The notes: generated by a model not told the origin, from the letters alone. Shown: positions 23,113 through 36,207, counted from the stretch's first letter. The stretch is 64,000 nucleotides of DNA from Pseudopyrenochaeta lycopersici (GCA_003313425.1 NHZP01000016.1:124001-188000), one strand, 5' to 3'. Translations and numbers: made by a program.

Positions 23113-23994
23113 GGTCGCAATACTGCCAGCGGAGCGGGTTCAAGGCGCAAGGGTGACAGCGTTATGTGCACGTGTGGCTATTGAGAGGCTTTATAGCCTT
23201 GAATCCGGTCGCGGAGGTGCATAGAGTGAGTATCAAGAAGAACGACTTGTGCGCTCAGCGGCCATGGTGAGGAAACCAGGAAGTGAATGGTGATGCTTGC
23301 GGACTTCCGAGGCGAGATTGATGACGCCCCCCTGGTCAATGCACCGAGGCGCCCGCCTTGGCACTGGTGCGCGATCACATGACCGCGAAGTTCTGCTTAG
23401 AAACATGCGACGGCCCTGTGGCAGGCGCTGGCAGTAGGAAGGTATTGGCGTCCCACAACAAGACTCTGAGGCAATGGTGAAGCTGCTTTGAGCTGGCTTG
23501 TACCTTGCTCTGTGCCCATCTTCCTTGTACATCGCCGCCGAGTGTTGTGGAGAGGTAGTCAACAAACAAAAACAACCGACGCTCTCCGCGCGACAGAACA
23601 TGCGTCCGCGCCGACTCAACAGCATACGATAGAAAACCAATCTCTCAATAATCGACCTTCCACACAACGCTCTTCCATACACGCAGTACATCCCACGGGC
23701 GCCATAAGCATTGTCGCGCCATCAAAACCAATCCTGGCCACTCACGCTAATACCGGCCATCTCACTTGGCCTAATCCCCTAAACGATCTTCTACCAGGAG
23801 AGCTACGTCCGCAAAATATGAGCGCATAACGCGCCTTCCACTCCTTGCTCCAATCTGCTCATGCCCCCCTCTCAAGCTGTCTTTCCTCTTCTATCATGTC
23901 TCAGCTGCATTAGTGTGCAACTGAGCGAACGAATGTAAGTCATCCGGTGCGACGGCTCAGTGATACTGTTAATGAGACATTTGCGTTGCAGAGC
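23113..23994. promoter_or_regulatory. Shared upstream region of F-box/LRR and SUZ12 genes
   Basis: Between divergent start codons. A probable 5'UTR intron of the SUZ12 gene lies at its right end (GTAAGTC donor near 23936, TTGCAG acceptor at about 23990). No other feature recognised. Confidence 0.45.
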
Positions 23995-26251
23995 ATGAGC
24001 GGTCGCCACGACCTATTCTTAGGTAATATTATATTGTACGACTATCTATCATCCAAAAGAAATCAAGTCTTCCTAAGGAGGAGTATTACTCGGGCACTCA
24101 GGGTACATCAGCACATTGTGGAGAACGGCAGTACCCTAGGAATCCCTGGACCAAATCACGAATTCCGTTCGGAGTGGAAGCCTCCGTCCTGGGATGCTTT
24201 AGACGATATGGTCGCGCGGGAAAATTCAAAGGGATTTTTCGTCTTGGAGGTTCACGGCTTCAAGGCGCTGCCCACAAAAAATGCCTCCGCCCAGGACAGG
24301 CCCGCAAGGAAGGTTCGCCACTTGTTCTCTGTCCCAAGCACCATTCAGATTTCAATCCTCGCTGAATTGTCTGATTTTCCATGCAAAAGTCTACCTCCTC
24401 AAGAGGCGATAGTGAGAGGTATAGACAGCGGCCATGGGAGAAGGGTGTATGCTGATACGGATAAAATCCTTGTCAATCCGGAAGACTTGTCGATATCATC
24501 AGACAGTCGTAGCCTGAGCTTCAGCACATCCTACAAAATGATGCTAAGCGTCAATTTTGGCTTCCAAAGAGACGCAGAGTACCTCTACGAGCACTTTGGC
24601 TGCGAGACCGCAACGCCAGAGGCTCAGACGCGTCTTTCAGCTATCTTTGGAAATATTCTTGAATGTCCAACAGGGACAACAATACTGCCATTGAAAGATC
24701 ACAAGAGGCGGCTTGATTTCGGCGTCGAAGTCTCAATGTACTGGACCAACAACCAAGCGGAATCTATTCTGACTGCCCACAACCGGCAGCTGAAAAATCT
24801 CGCCCTTTCAATCTCTTATCCTACGCCTCCTCGCGAAGTAGACAAGGCGAGATACCAACTTACCTTCATTTATGCAAAAGAGACCATAATCCGTCCAGAG
24901 CTAGTTTGCCCTCATGAAAAATGCTACAGGCGGAAACCCACGGATATCGATGACTTACGCATGCACCTGGACACCTGGCACGACTATTTCAGGTATCGAG
25001 CTATCAAAGAGGGAGTAGATATCAACGGCGTTGAGCGCTGGACGTTTGAATGCGAGGTCTCGGATCATAAAGCAGATCAGCGAGCGAGTGCCAGAGTTAA
25101 TGAGCCCTCTGAATTTCTTGTTATGGCCCCACATCAACCATTCAATCAGAGTCTATATTTAAATGAGGGCAATGACGACTACCAAAGGACGGCCAGATTT
25201 GAAAAGCCAGCAAAGAATGCATACAAAGCAGCCGTCACTGTGCCTTTCAGTGCGCCAGTGGCCCTCAGGCAAAAACCGCCAGAGGAAGTCCAAGAAAGAT
25301 CGGCAAGAGGGAGGAAGACCTACCCGGTGCCGAAAGCTCCTCCAGGCGTTACATTTTTCCGATCCTGCAGCAGGCGGCCGCTCAAGGAAGGGGAGTATAT
25401 AAGCGAAAGCGAGGATGAAATCGATGGCAGTTGGATTGACCTCTGGAAGACAGCAGAGGATATCAAAAATCCCCATCTCTCAAATTCTGCTCGAAGCTTC
25501 TTAAAGATTTTTGACAGCTTTATGCGAGAAGAGGGTGTACAAGCCAACATTCACGTTGGAGATGCTCTTGTTCGATTTTCACGACAAAACGGTGCCTTGC
25601 TTTGGGACGAGAATCTGTTCCATGAGTTTGAAACAAAGATGAATGAGCTCCTGCAAGACGACGTCATCTCGGAGCATGTCCACGCTGGATGCTTGGGCAT
25701 CGTCCAATCTCAGAAGCCAAGCGATCGAGTCGGGCATGAGCTCTCCCAAAGATTGGCTGATTTGGGCGCGTCTGCGGCTGCCCCATCTTCGCCTGCCAGG
25801 GGGCGACCCCATCGGATGGCCAGAGGAGTCATGTTTGGGAAAGGGAAAGGAAAAGCCAAGGCCACAGATACTGGCATTATTACTCCACTCTCGGCCGATT
25901 CAGACGGCAATGTAGAGATGACAGGAGCACTGCTAAACAGCGTGGGGGTCTCACACGCAAGGCCGCAAGACGAGTACGCAGATCCTCCGTTCGACCAGTG
26001 TGTCTGTGGGGCAGACGCATTACGTCGTCCTGGCCCATCGCCCGTTATTGCTTGCAACGGCATGGTAAGTGCTCCTTGGCAAGGGTGTTCGCCCAATATG
26101 AGAAGCTGATATAGCGCAGGATTGTGTACGTCGATTCTTCCATCTGAATTGCATAACGGAACACCTTCAGCCACGGGGTGGGGCACTTGACCTGAACAGG
26201 CGGGACTGGACTTGTGGCGACTGCAAATATGCATCCGTACCGGCGAGTTAG
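23995..26251 (+). CDS. SUZ12-like PRC2 subunit with C-terminal PHD-like finger, 2 exons
   Basis: Exons 23995-26064 and 26120-26251 give about 733 residues. A C2H2 finger (CPHEKC ... LRMHLDTWHD) lies near 305-327. A VEFS box follows at about 450-590: TFFRSCSRRPLKEGEYISESEDEIDGSW as separate acidic/aromatic blocks, then IKNPHLSNSARSFLKIFDSFM and ALLWDENLF. These two elements in this order define SUZ12, the core PRC2 scaffold that activates the H3K27 methyltransferase. Past VEFS, residues 665-730 carry a Cys/His cluster (CVCG, IACNGMDC, FFHLNC, WTCGDC) resembling a PHD finger, completed only after splicing the last intron. The start is the first ATG after a TTGCAG acceptor; a GTG-proximal upstream extension is possible but not needed. 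Confidence 0.88.
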
Positions 26252-29041
26252 GACCTCTCCGTACGACGGGCACGTCGTATTTGACCGACTGCGCCTCCCC
26301 GCAACCAAATTTCTCGCTTGATTCGGTTTGGGCGAGTATCTTTCGACTATTTCCCTATTGCTATTCAATGATTGAAGCGCTTCCCCGCTTCGCTGGCGAC
26401 ATGTAATTTTGTTTTAGTTTTCCTTTTGCTTTTAGTTTTTCGATTTTGATGCCATATACGTCGCTATTCTTCTTATTTTCCCCTTTTTTTTTCCTTTGTG
26501 TTCAGGCGGCAATTCTACATCTTTGCATATTGTACTAGGCATTGGCAACTGAACAGCGACGAGACTTCACATGCTTTGCAAATTCAAATTCAAATTCAAC
26601 ATATTGTGCATTCATTGAAAGTGCCATTTAGTGCCCATTTTTTTTTCTCTCCCCTACTATAATGGATCAAAGCTCGTAATGTCACTGTCCCTCGTATTCT
26701 CGAAAGATACCGGTTTCGACCATATTTGCCGCATATTACGCAGGTACCACTCCGCACTCGGAGAAGACCGCTTCCATGTTTGGGCAAAGGAAGGGGGTGG
26801 GAAGGGGGGGGGCAACGCAATGTCGCTGGCAATGAACCGGTTTCTACAACCATATCCCGAGTCTCACTCCGGTAGCGGGGTCTCCAGGACGGCGACCCCC
26901 CAATAAACGGGCTTGACGCGGATAAAACGAGAGATTGTTTCACCATGTGCACTCTCCGAAGGGATCGGGTGGACTAGGGGAAGCGCGAGATAGACACGCG
27001 AGTAAGAATACTTCAGGAGTAAGCTCTGGGCAGAGGGCACGAAAACGGGGATGGAGCATGTATACATGGGGGAGCGGTTAGGACGGAAAGGGTTAAATCT
27101 CCGAACCGAAGTTAGGTGACAGATCTTATGATTTTCAGGCACAAACGACAGATCTGGCGAAGGGGGAGAGGAGTATTTTCAGGCGGAACCTGTTTTTTAA
27201 CCCCACCCGCCCCCCCGTTTGTATGGTCCGTGTGCAAAGGTCAAGCTCGTTTTCAATGTCAAGGCCAAGATTGTGTCATGACGCTTTAAGAACAGCCCAC
27301 AACCAGTTATCGGTGCCGAAATGCCCACTTACCCCCATGCCATACCACAATGCCCCCCGTCTCATACATTATGTCTTATTTCGGACCACTCAGAATCGTC
27401 GGATCGTCGGAGACAGAACGGCTGGCCCATGCGTCACTGTCTTTCCAGTCCTTTCATGTTTGTAATCAGTAATCGAGGTAATCCTTACCTCGTGGGCCCC
27501 AAATGCTCGAGAGGATGACAATTATTGGCAATTTGAAAAGCAAAACCACGCGTTCCTCTGGACAACGGGCTGATTGCACCGTGTACATTCGGCCCGTAAG
27601 CAACGGTCCACTTAACTTTGAGCACTTGACGCTCCCAGTGCCCCGGGTGTAACTGGCTCATCAATGTCCTTAGGCAAGGTTTGTAAGAAGACAATCTGTT
27701 TACATGTTACCCTCGACCTTGCCCAGTCCTTTTGTCGGATGTGCCTTCACCGAAATGCGACACGAATGAATATTTGCGACAAGAAGAATTGAGAGATTCC
27801 TCGGTGTTTAGCCTGTGCAATTTTGCGGTTAAGTTGGTTGGGCAGGAACTTCTGTTCATCGATTTGGTGTTGGGACGTGGTCGATGCGTGCATGCGTTGG
27901 CGTCATGTACACTCTCCTTTCGTGCTGCAGCAGCAGGATGCAGCAAAGTGCGTAGCCGCAACATGGCAGAATATGCAGCTCGAGTCATTTCTCGATTTAC
28001 CTCGACAAATCAACGAGGCCGTAAACCAGACTCCTTTCTGAGCCCCCCTTTTTCCAAGATCACTGCACATGTTAAGTTTGCCTTTTGGCGTCATTGATTG
28101 TCCGTTGGGGGGAGTTTTCCTGAGGGCGCTTACTTGCAGATTTGCCGTCAGTGTTTTGAGGTAGCGAAGTACCCCTGCGTCTGCGGTCATGTGTATCAAA
28201 GTGTACGAGCGAGCGAGAGTAACACCGAAGCTTGTAAGGTATTCATAGGTGAAACAAGACCCGTTGTTTGTGTTGCGCAGCGCTCTTGACGTTGCCTCTC
28301 GCGCCCGCATTCAGCTTCTCAACCAAAGTTTGGTCTGCCTTGCTCGTCAGGCTGCAGGAACCTGACGTCGTGAAAGGGCGGTCACTGTGGATTGAGTGGA
28401 CAGCATGATGCGTACATTGACATGCAGAAGCGACGTGCAACATGGCACGGAAAATTGATCGCTCAGAATGATGGAAAGCCAGCGAGCTGATAGGGCGTGA
28501 CTGGGTCTACTATTGATTCTGCTGCTAAAAGGTGCTTTTGTACAAAGGCCGTAATGCGGTGGTAATCGGAAATCCATCTATGATACACGTTTCGGAAAAT
28601 AGAGGTGGCTGGCGGGAGCGCCTTGTTGCCGGACAGGTACAGAACTCTTGAGTCGTTAAGGTTGCAACAATAAGACATTAGGTAATTTGCTCGTCACATC
28701 TCAACTTTCGTGGGAAGCGTCGACATGCAGTTGCAGACAAGAAACGAACAGATTTTAGCAAAGGAAATAAGCTTTCGACCGCGTGAGAAAAGGACAGTAT
28801 ATCTGGGGAAAAAAAAATAACAGGCAAACCCAGCGCAAGGAGAACCAACATGAAAATGATAAACTGGATGCGCATGGTTGGTGCTCATGAATGAATGCAA
28901 CGCGCATGAAGACTGCAGAGCATACCTCCATGGTATCATGGCCATAAAGGTCATCGTGAGTGCGTAAGTAAAGTCGTTGACGGAACGCTTTGAAAACAGT
29001 ATTACCGCCGTGTGTTGCTTTTTGAGACGAAAGAAACGCTT
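26252..29041. other. Gene-poor 2.8 kb between convergent SUZ12 and AT-hook genes
   Basis: Two 3' ends face each other here. Several T- or C-rich tracts are visible (26480-26500, 26636-26650, 27200-27215) and no frame looks like a conserved protein. Possibly long 3'UTRs or noncoding transcripts; I see nothing definite. Confidence 0.5.
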
Positions 29042-30191
29042 TCATATGCCGACCGTGTCTTTAAACGAGTGAGGTGTTGTGGTGCGAGGTTGAGTCTCCT
29101 CGACTCCTTCCATGCGTATGTCTCGATCCCTAGATTCTGTCGAAGACGGCAAGGGCGCGGAGATTGGTGTAAATGATGAATATGCTTGGCTACGGTTTGG
29201 ATCGCCGGAGCCGTAGGCCAAAGGCGACTCCATTTCGCTCGGTGCTCGGTGCTTTTCTAATTCCAGTGGTTGAGGCCTGGTGCGCCTCCTCTTGCCTGAC
29301 GACGACTCTGAACCTTGTTCGGGCCCAATTTGCTGTTGCGGCGTCATCGCGGGGCCTAATTGCGCTGGCATCGGTTGCGGAGGTGTTCGCTCGTATGGCC
29401 GCGATTCTGGGCCTAGAGGCGAGGGCTCTGATGGCGCCGTGAGCGATGTGCGTCCCCGCCTTGGTGGTGGATAAACCTCGCCGCGTGCTGCTGCCTCCTG
29501 TGCTCTTTGCTGTGCTTCTGCCTTTGTTGGCCGCCCTCGCTTCTTCTTGTTGGTCGGCTCGCCGGTCGGGGTCATTGTGGACGCATACGCAGGGCCAGCG
29601 GGCATAAACTCTCCAGGATACGAGTGCGGAGGGCGAGGTTGCAGCAACCGCCCCATTGGCGTGGCTGTATCTTGCTGGTGCGGACGCTTCTTGGAGATTT
29701 CAGCGCCTGGATACATGATGGGGACAGGTAATTGTGGCCGTCTGTAGTCTGGTCCCGAGTAGGTTGCCGCAATGTTGTCGAAGGCTATCTGGCTTGAGCG
29801 CATAGAGCGGCCTAGATGGGGATATGAGAGTCAGCACTCGAGTGTCCCTCGGGAAATGTGGTCATGGAGGCGCACTTGATGTCTTGCAAGTAATAGTAGC
29901 AGGACATGGACATGCAAAATTTAGTGTGCACATACCGGGAGGCAAGGCCGTGTCGTTCCATCGCGGCTGGATGTTGGCATCGCGAATAAGACCAAAGAGA
30001 ACGTGAGAAGGTACAGGTGCGGCTTTTAATATCTCGGCCAGTAGATACACCTGATGCGGCAGAGTGGTTAGCTACGAGCCCATGTGCGATTGGGCGACCC
30101 ACAGCAGAACTATCAGACACAGAGAGAGCGTGTGTGAAGCGGTACGTACCTTTTCGTGTTCTGCCCATGGTGGCTCGCGAGCAGGTTCCAT
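29042..30191 (-). CDS. AT-hook DNA-binding protein, 3 exons
   Basis: Exons 30191-30150, 30050-29936 and 29811-29042 give 308 residues with matching phases (phase 0, then phase 1). The N-terminal 70 residues form a small helical, Myb/SANT-like domain (PPWAEHEKVYLLAEILK, VLFGLIRDANIQPRWNDTALPPGRSMRSSQIAFDN), reminiscent of short fungal chromatin proteins. The centre holds a classic AT-hook (KKKRGRPTKAEAQQRAQE, about residues 150-168) and a second basic patch (PPPRRGRTS). The remainder is Pro/Ser/Gln-rich and disordered. It probably binds AT-rich DNA in the nucleus; targets unknown. The frame is open upstream to an ATG at 30344, so the start at 30191 is a choice based on the compact MEPAREPPW beginning. 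Confidence 0.72.
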
Positions 30192-33100
30192 GTCGTGACT
30201 CTGGACGAGATAGGCGAGGGCAGATGGCGATAAGAAGTAGTCACGCAGAATCCTTGCTGAATGCAACCAGACAAATGGAGGAGCATGGAACGAGGACAAG
30301 GCCGTAAAGTTAGTGCAGAAATGCGGGCGCGAAGAGCCAAACACGCCCTCGCGCGCGGTTGATAGCTGCGTCTAGGAACAGAAGAAAGGAGAGGAGTGAA
30401 ACAAATGAGTAACGAGCGGTAGAAGAATGAGCATCAAAGTCAAAGAAACCTGCGGCGGGCTCTGGTCGTGATCATGCCAGCAGGCAAGAATGTTGTCGAA
30501 GGGACCACAGCTCGAGGCTGTTTAGAATTAGGAGACAGCGCGGCCGCATCAGAAATTACATGGGAGAGAAGCTCAGATGTCGTACATGATTAGCGCGGCT
30601 TCGAGAAGACGGTTGGCGAATGGCACGAACACTAGGCGGCGGACATGTCTCCACCACATTCCGCGCCTGGCACCGCTGCTACTGCTCTGCCACATCGGCC
30701 TCAACCAGCTCTTGTCGCAGGATGCGCGAGGATTTGGATAGCGAGGCCATGTCATGGCGATCGGACGGCGCCTTACCCATCTCGAAGGTGCAGGCGCGGG
30801 TGTGGAAGGCGATTGCGCAAGAGCATTTGCCGGCCAATCGCTCCACCGCGAGCGCCCCAGCCAGTGTCTCAGCAGGGATCCGTCACACCAGCAGCCGTTC
30901 TCCTAGTACAGAGAGTCCTAGTACAGAGACTAGGCCCTAATCTTTTCGTTGTTTCTGCTCTCAATGTGTTCCCGTGGACAGTTGGAGGATTCCCAGAAGC
31001 CAGCCCTCTGGACGCCGAGCTTTGCTGTTTCACGTGCTGGCCATTGGGCTCTGGCAGGCCATTTGGGAGCCACGGCTCTGCGGGCGCGTCGGCCCCCTTA
31101 TGGGGCGCTATGGGGCAGCCGGAAGAAGGCGTGTAAAAGTTCCGCTGTTGCAGCGTCTGTCATCCCTGTTCAACTGCACAATAGAGCCCAAGAAGGGACG
31201 GGGCTTGTCTGATTATCAGCGATAAGTTGCAGCGTTGTAGCGCAATGGCGACTGTTCTTTTGTTGCCAGCGGATGTCTTTATACTTTGCTGGCCGCCGTC
31301 TTTATTGCTGGCGACTGACGCTTGCACCTGCATCGCCACGTAGCATCCCGTCTCTGGATACTGCTTCGCCGTGAGTCGCCCGGCGTAGCAAGGACCCAGC
31401 CGTCACCCTTTTCTGCTTTGGCAAAATGTCATGCTCTAAACAGCCTCTATCTGACCTGCCACCCTGTTAGAGTGGGGCGAAACGTTTGTGTACTGCTGCT
31501 CAATGGGCGCTGCACTAGTTCCGAAAACGGCTAGGTAGCTTAGTCATTGGCCTGTTGCCAAGACATTTTGCTCCCAATACACGACGAGCATCGAGCTCGA
31601 TTGCGTCCTTGTGCAGCGCTGCAAGCATGCTTCCGGCAATCAAGCTCCAGTGCATATAGAGGGGGCGCTTCAAGAGCACAATGGAAGCGCTGGGGATTAC
31701 CGCCCTTCCGGCAGTGGGAGCATCTGAGGTGCAGGGGCGCTAGTCGTAGAAGGCTAAATGTGCCCGTTTACAGTCCATCTACTCGTGTCCACTCAGCTGA
31801 GCATTCAGAGGACAAGTCGTCCAGGCTCCTCGGGATCCGGAACCGTCGACCGTGATCTCAACGAGCGCATGAGATGCACAGCGCCACGAGCCTTATTTCA
31901 ACCAGCACCTTGTTGGAGGCGCCGCTCCACTCTTACCTGACGCATCGGCCAAAGCGGCCCAGCAATCACCTTTGAGTGTCCCCTCTCACAAGTGGAACCT
32001 TGTGCTTTTGGCAGAGATCAACGACAATCATTTACACCTCGCCCATAGAGAGCTGTTTTGACCCAACAACTTCTGCTTTCTGAGCGCGATTCCTGCACGT
32101 TTGACTGCCGCTCTCTATGTAGGCCCTGCGTGCAGCTCTCGTATCGGCAACAGAATGACACGGCCATCTATGTAGACACTCTGTTCTGGCACCATGCCCC
32201 TGATGTAGACGCTCTTAGCGAGATCTCGTGCAACCTTGAAAGACGTGGGTGGTCCTTGAGGGCAAGGCTACATGGCGTCGACGCCGTGGTTGCACTGGAT
32301 TGTGGCCCTCTCCTTCAAGACACGGAGCAGGCTTTGTGAGAGTGAGTGGCTCTTCCACAGACATGGGCAAACCTTGATCAGAGACTCACGTCTCACGCTA
32401 TGATTAACGACGACCTGCTCACCTTCTGACGTACTGGCAGGTCACCCAGAAATTGCCAAGCCTTTGCTGCTCGAAAGCGATACGTCCTGATGCAGGCCGT
32501 ACCTATGTGAATTTATTGCACCCCCCCACGAACACTGTATGATGCTGCTCAGAGATACCCAGTTATCTGCTGTATTGCCGTTGTTCAGTGTTGCTGTACG
32601 AGCGCTCTGCCCGTTCAAAGCTAGCCCTAATCGCCGAGGCTGTTCCAAAATGGGAAACTTGCGGCGCATCGTCCATGACACAGCTCAAACCACATTCGGC
32701 CTCCTTTGCGCGTGTGGATGCCAGAACACCTGCGCTGCAGGCACGTGTAGATTAGCAGCAACCGCCAAAGAGTCCTGGAATCCCCTTACCGTGTCGCCCT
32801 GCCCGGCCAGCCGCTGCTAAAGCTCCGCAAAACCCGCTGCTCTGGTCGCATACCTTCAACGCGCCTACCTTCATGTCGACGGCTTCATCCCGACACGAAC
32901 CCCACAATCACGGCTCCCGACGCTTTGCCGCCGCTCTGCACGATTCAATGCGACACAGGTGCATATAGCAGGAATCTGGGTCTCGGTGCGAAGGCGTTGT
33001 GCGGAGTCTAAGACGGAGGCAAAGAATTTGCTGCAGGCTAGTCCACGCGACCGCTACCACACGCGCATTCCCTCGACTCGCAAGCAGACGAGGCGCAGTG

Positions 33101-33265
33101 CTGTCAGGCTTGTGTGGAAGTGAGCCAGGTACTATGAGGTGAATTGTGCCTTTCGTCGTGCCTGTGGAATAACAACAAATCGGAAAGGCTTAGCGTCCCT
33201 CTGTTCTTCACTTCTCTCGCTCTCGAGCCTCCCTGAACCGACTCTCCTTCCCGCGGCCGCCCACC
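30192..33265. other. Gene-poor, GC-rich 3.1 kb upstream of SET2 and AT-hook genes
   Basis: Between divergent start codons. Several frames of 60-160 codons exist on the plus strand (for example 30645-31136), but they are Arg/Pro/Cys-rich and show no family resemblance. It may hold long 5'UTRs, a noncoding RNA or decayed genes. Confidence 0.45.
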
Positions 33266-36207
33266 ATGAGCAAGGCGGACTGCAAAAGCCCCCAGCTCGA
33301 GCCGAATCTGCGCGAAATGAAGCTGGAAGCCACCACCCCCGACCACGGTTTCGGTGAGGGCGGTGGCGCGACCCAGGTAAAGGTGGAAGATGCAGACTCA
33401 CTTGGCCGCACCCTCACCCCGTTGCCTCCGCGGCTCAAAGCCCGCTCCAAGTCACAGTCGCCTGCCGTGAAACAAGACTCTGAGGCTCCGTCGCCTGCAA
33501 GCAACGCGCAAGAGGAGGTAGTAGGCGGCGACATCACCCTCAAAATGGAGCCTGGGAAAGCCCCCAAGCTGTCGCGCACCGCCTCGCAGAAAGTTGTCTC
33601 GCGTCCGCCCAAGCTATACCACGACCTGCCCGATGCCACAGAAACGGCAAAGGAAACCTTCGCCGTCCTTTCAGAATGCACATACGCCAATAAACACATT
33701 GGCACCACCGATCCCGCCCTAGAGTGTGATTGTGGTGAGGAGTGGGGTAGGTCAACCACGGCAGCTCTGGCTTTACGATCCTACCAACCTGCTAATCTTC
33801 ATCGCAGACGCTGCCACAAAAACCAACCATGCCTGTGGCGAGGACTCTGATTGCATTAACCGCGCGACCAAGATGGAGTGTGGTGGCGATTGCAGCTGCG
33901 GCAGGAAATGTCAAAACCAACGCTTCCTGCGGAAACAGTATGCCGACGTCACAGTCATCAAGACCGAGAAGAAAGGTTTCGGCTTACGAGCCAACAAGGA
34001 CATGGCCCCTGGCGAATTTGTCTTTGAGTACATTGGCGAAGTCATTGACGAGCGCACCTTTCGCCGTCGCATGCTGCAGTATGACGAGGAGGGCATCAAG
34101 CACTTCTACTTCATGTCGCTCACCAAGGGCGAATTCGTAGACGCTACCAAAAAGGGCAACCTCGGCAGGTTTTGCAATCATTCGTGCAATCCAAACTGCT
34201 TCGTCGACAAGTGGGTTGTTGGGGACAAGCTGCGCATGGGCATCTTTGTCGAGCGCAAAGTCTACGCGGGGGAAGAACTCGTCTTCAACTACAACGTCGA
34301 TCGATACGGCGCCGATCCCCAGCCATGTTATTGTGGCGAGCCTAATTGTTCAGGCTTCATCGGTGGAAAGACCCAGTCTGACAACGCAACCAAACTCTCG
34401 CATGCGACAATTGAAGCCCTTGGTATCGACGATGGCGATGGCTGGGATACTGCTGTCGCCAAGAAGACTCGCAAGAAGAAGGCCAGCGAAGACGACGAAG
34501 AGTATGTCAATGATTTGAAACCACGAGAGCTCGAGGAGGACGGAGTGGCCAAGGTCATGGCAGCGCTACGGCAATGCACTGAGAAGTGGATTGCAGTTAA
34601 GCTACTCAGTCGTATCCAGCAGAGCGATAATGAGAGGGTAGGACACCGCCTGATCCGCATGCACGGTTATGAGACTCTCAAGAAGACCTTGACAACGTGG
34701 ATGGACGACTTCAACGTCATCACGCAGGTCCTTGACATCCTCCACAAGCTTCCTCGCATAACTCGAAACAAGATTCAAGACTCTAAAATCGAGGAGACTG
34801 TCGAAAAGCTGAAGAGTTGTGGTGACGAGCGAGTAGAGACCTCGGCGACGAACCTTCTTGGTGCTTGGAGCAAGCTGGAAGTTGCATATAGGATACCCCG
34901 TATGAAGCGAGACCCCAACGCCAGCACGCCAGTTCCGGCCGTGAACCACTTCGAGCGACGCGAAAAGGGCCGTGAACGATCAAGGTCACGGTCAAAATCT
35001 CCATCAATCGCTGCGCCAAAGGGACCATCGGCATCAAACGTACCTTCAGGTCCTCGCGGGTTGAATGCACCTCGCGGCCCCGCCGGCTTCTTCAACTCTC
35101 CACGTCCGGTCGCTCGACCACGACCGTTCAATCCTCTCCCACCTGGGTGGTTCCAGGCGACTGCAGACAATGGGTCGACGTATTTCTATAATTCCTCGGG
35201 CACAACGCAATGGCAGAGACCAAGTCTGCCTGCAAACCAACCCCCGCCCCCTCCACCAAAGGCCAAGACCGATACGCAGCTGCTCCAAGATATCATTTCT
35301 GAAATCACCGCAAAAGCTACGCCCACCGGGCCTTCAGCATCCACTACACCGCAGCCAGTCGCCGATGAAAGCAAAGAGAAGAGGTCTAAGAGTGAAAAGT
35401 GGCGAAGTCTACCTCAGGAAAAACAGGAAAAGGTCTATGAGTCCACTGTGAGTATCACACACTGTTTTCCCGTCAAGTTTGTCTGACCTTTAACAGCTTT
35501 CACCGCATGTTATGGCAGTTGCGGCTCATTATCGCAAAAAGCTCGAGAGAGACGACCTCAAGAGATTATCCAAAGAAGTAGCCAAAAAGCTTGTTCGCGG
35601 CGACTACAAGTCCGGGCGCGTCAAGGATCCCACAGCAAAATTAAGTTCACGACATGAGAAGACGGTCAAGAACTACGTCAAGGAATTCATGGACAAGGCT
35701 GTGAGAAAGAAAGAGGAACGAGAGAAACAAAAGGCATCACAGCCTGGTGTGAAGTTGGAAGCCAATGGTGATACCCCAGATACCCCGCAAGGCGAAGTCA
35801 AGGCCGAAGAGGGAGATTCGGATGAAGAGATGTTGGATCCGAAAGACGAAATTGCTGTCTCGCATGACGCCTCGCCGGCTAGCTCAGCATCAGAGCTGAA
35901 ACGTAAGAGGGAAGGAGAGGGCCCATTTGGCTCACCCAAGAAGTCACGAACGAGTACGGACGAGTTGCAATCTGTACCTCCTCCCCCTCCGCCCCCACCA
36001 CCACCCGCCGAAGACATGCCTCTCGACACCGAAGAATCCAGTTTTACGCCCATCGATGATGCATTCACAACGTCTTTGCCAGAGACCGAGGATAGTAGTG
36101 AGACCAACGACAAGTCACGTCTGCTCGCAAATGGTGACACGAGCCCGGTGCAGCTGGCCACGCCACCAACTAATGGCTCTCGTGGTGAAGTGCAAAAGAG
36201 TGAGTAA
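33266..36207 (+). CDS. SET2: Histone H3K36 methyltransferase SET2, 3 exons
   Basis: Exons 33266-33734, 33808-35447 and 35497-36207 give 939 residues with all phases matching. AWS cysteines span the first intron (ECDC then HACGEDSDC and [16 protein letters not shown], about 150-200). The SET domain follows with [18 protein letters not shown] near 275 and ELVFNYNVD. Post-SET is [13 protein letters not shown] domain ([19 protein letters not shown], about 600-632) and the C-terminal SRI-type helices ([16 protein letters not shown], then [13 protein letters not shown], about 705-780) complete the canonical order. Set2 methylates H3K36 co-transcriptionally by binding phosphorylated Pol II CTD through SRI. 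A poly-Pro stretch lies near residue 860. Catalytic residues are intact. Confidence 0.97.

Noticed and set aside
30645..31136. 163-codon plus-strand frame and a minus-strand frame (about 30790-30690)
   Set aside because: Composition typical of GC-rich noncoding DNA. The minus peptide looked promising for some 30 codons but stops and has no splice-supported continuation.
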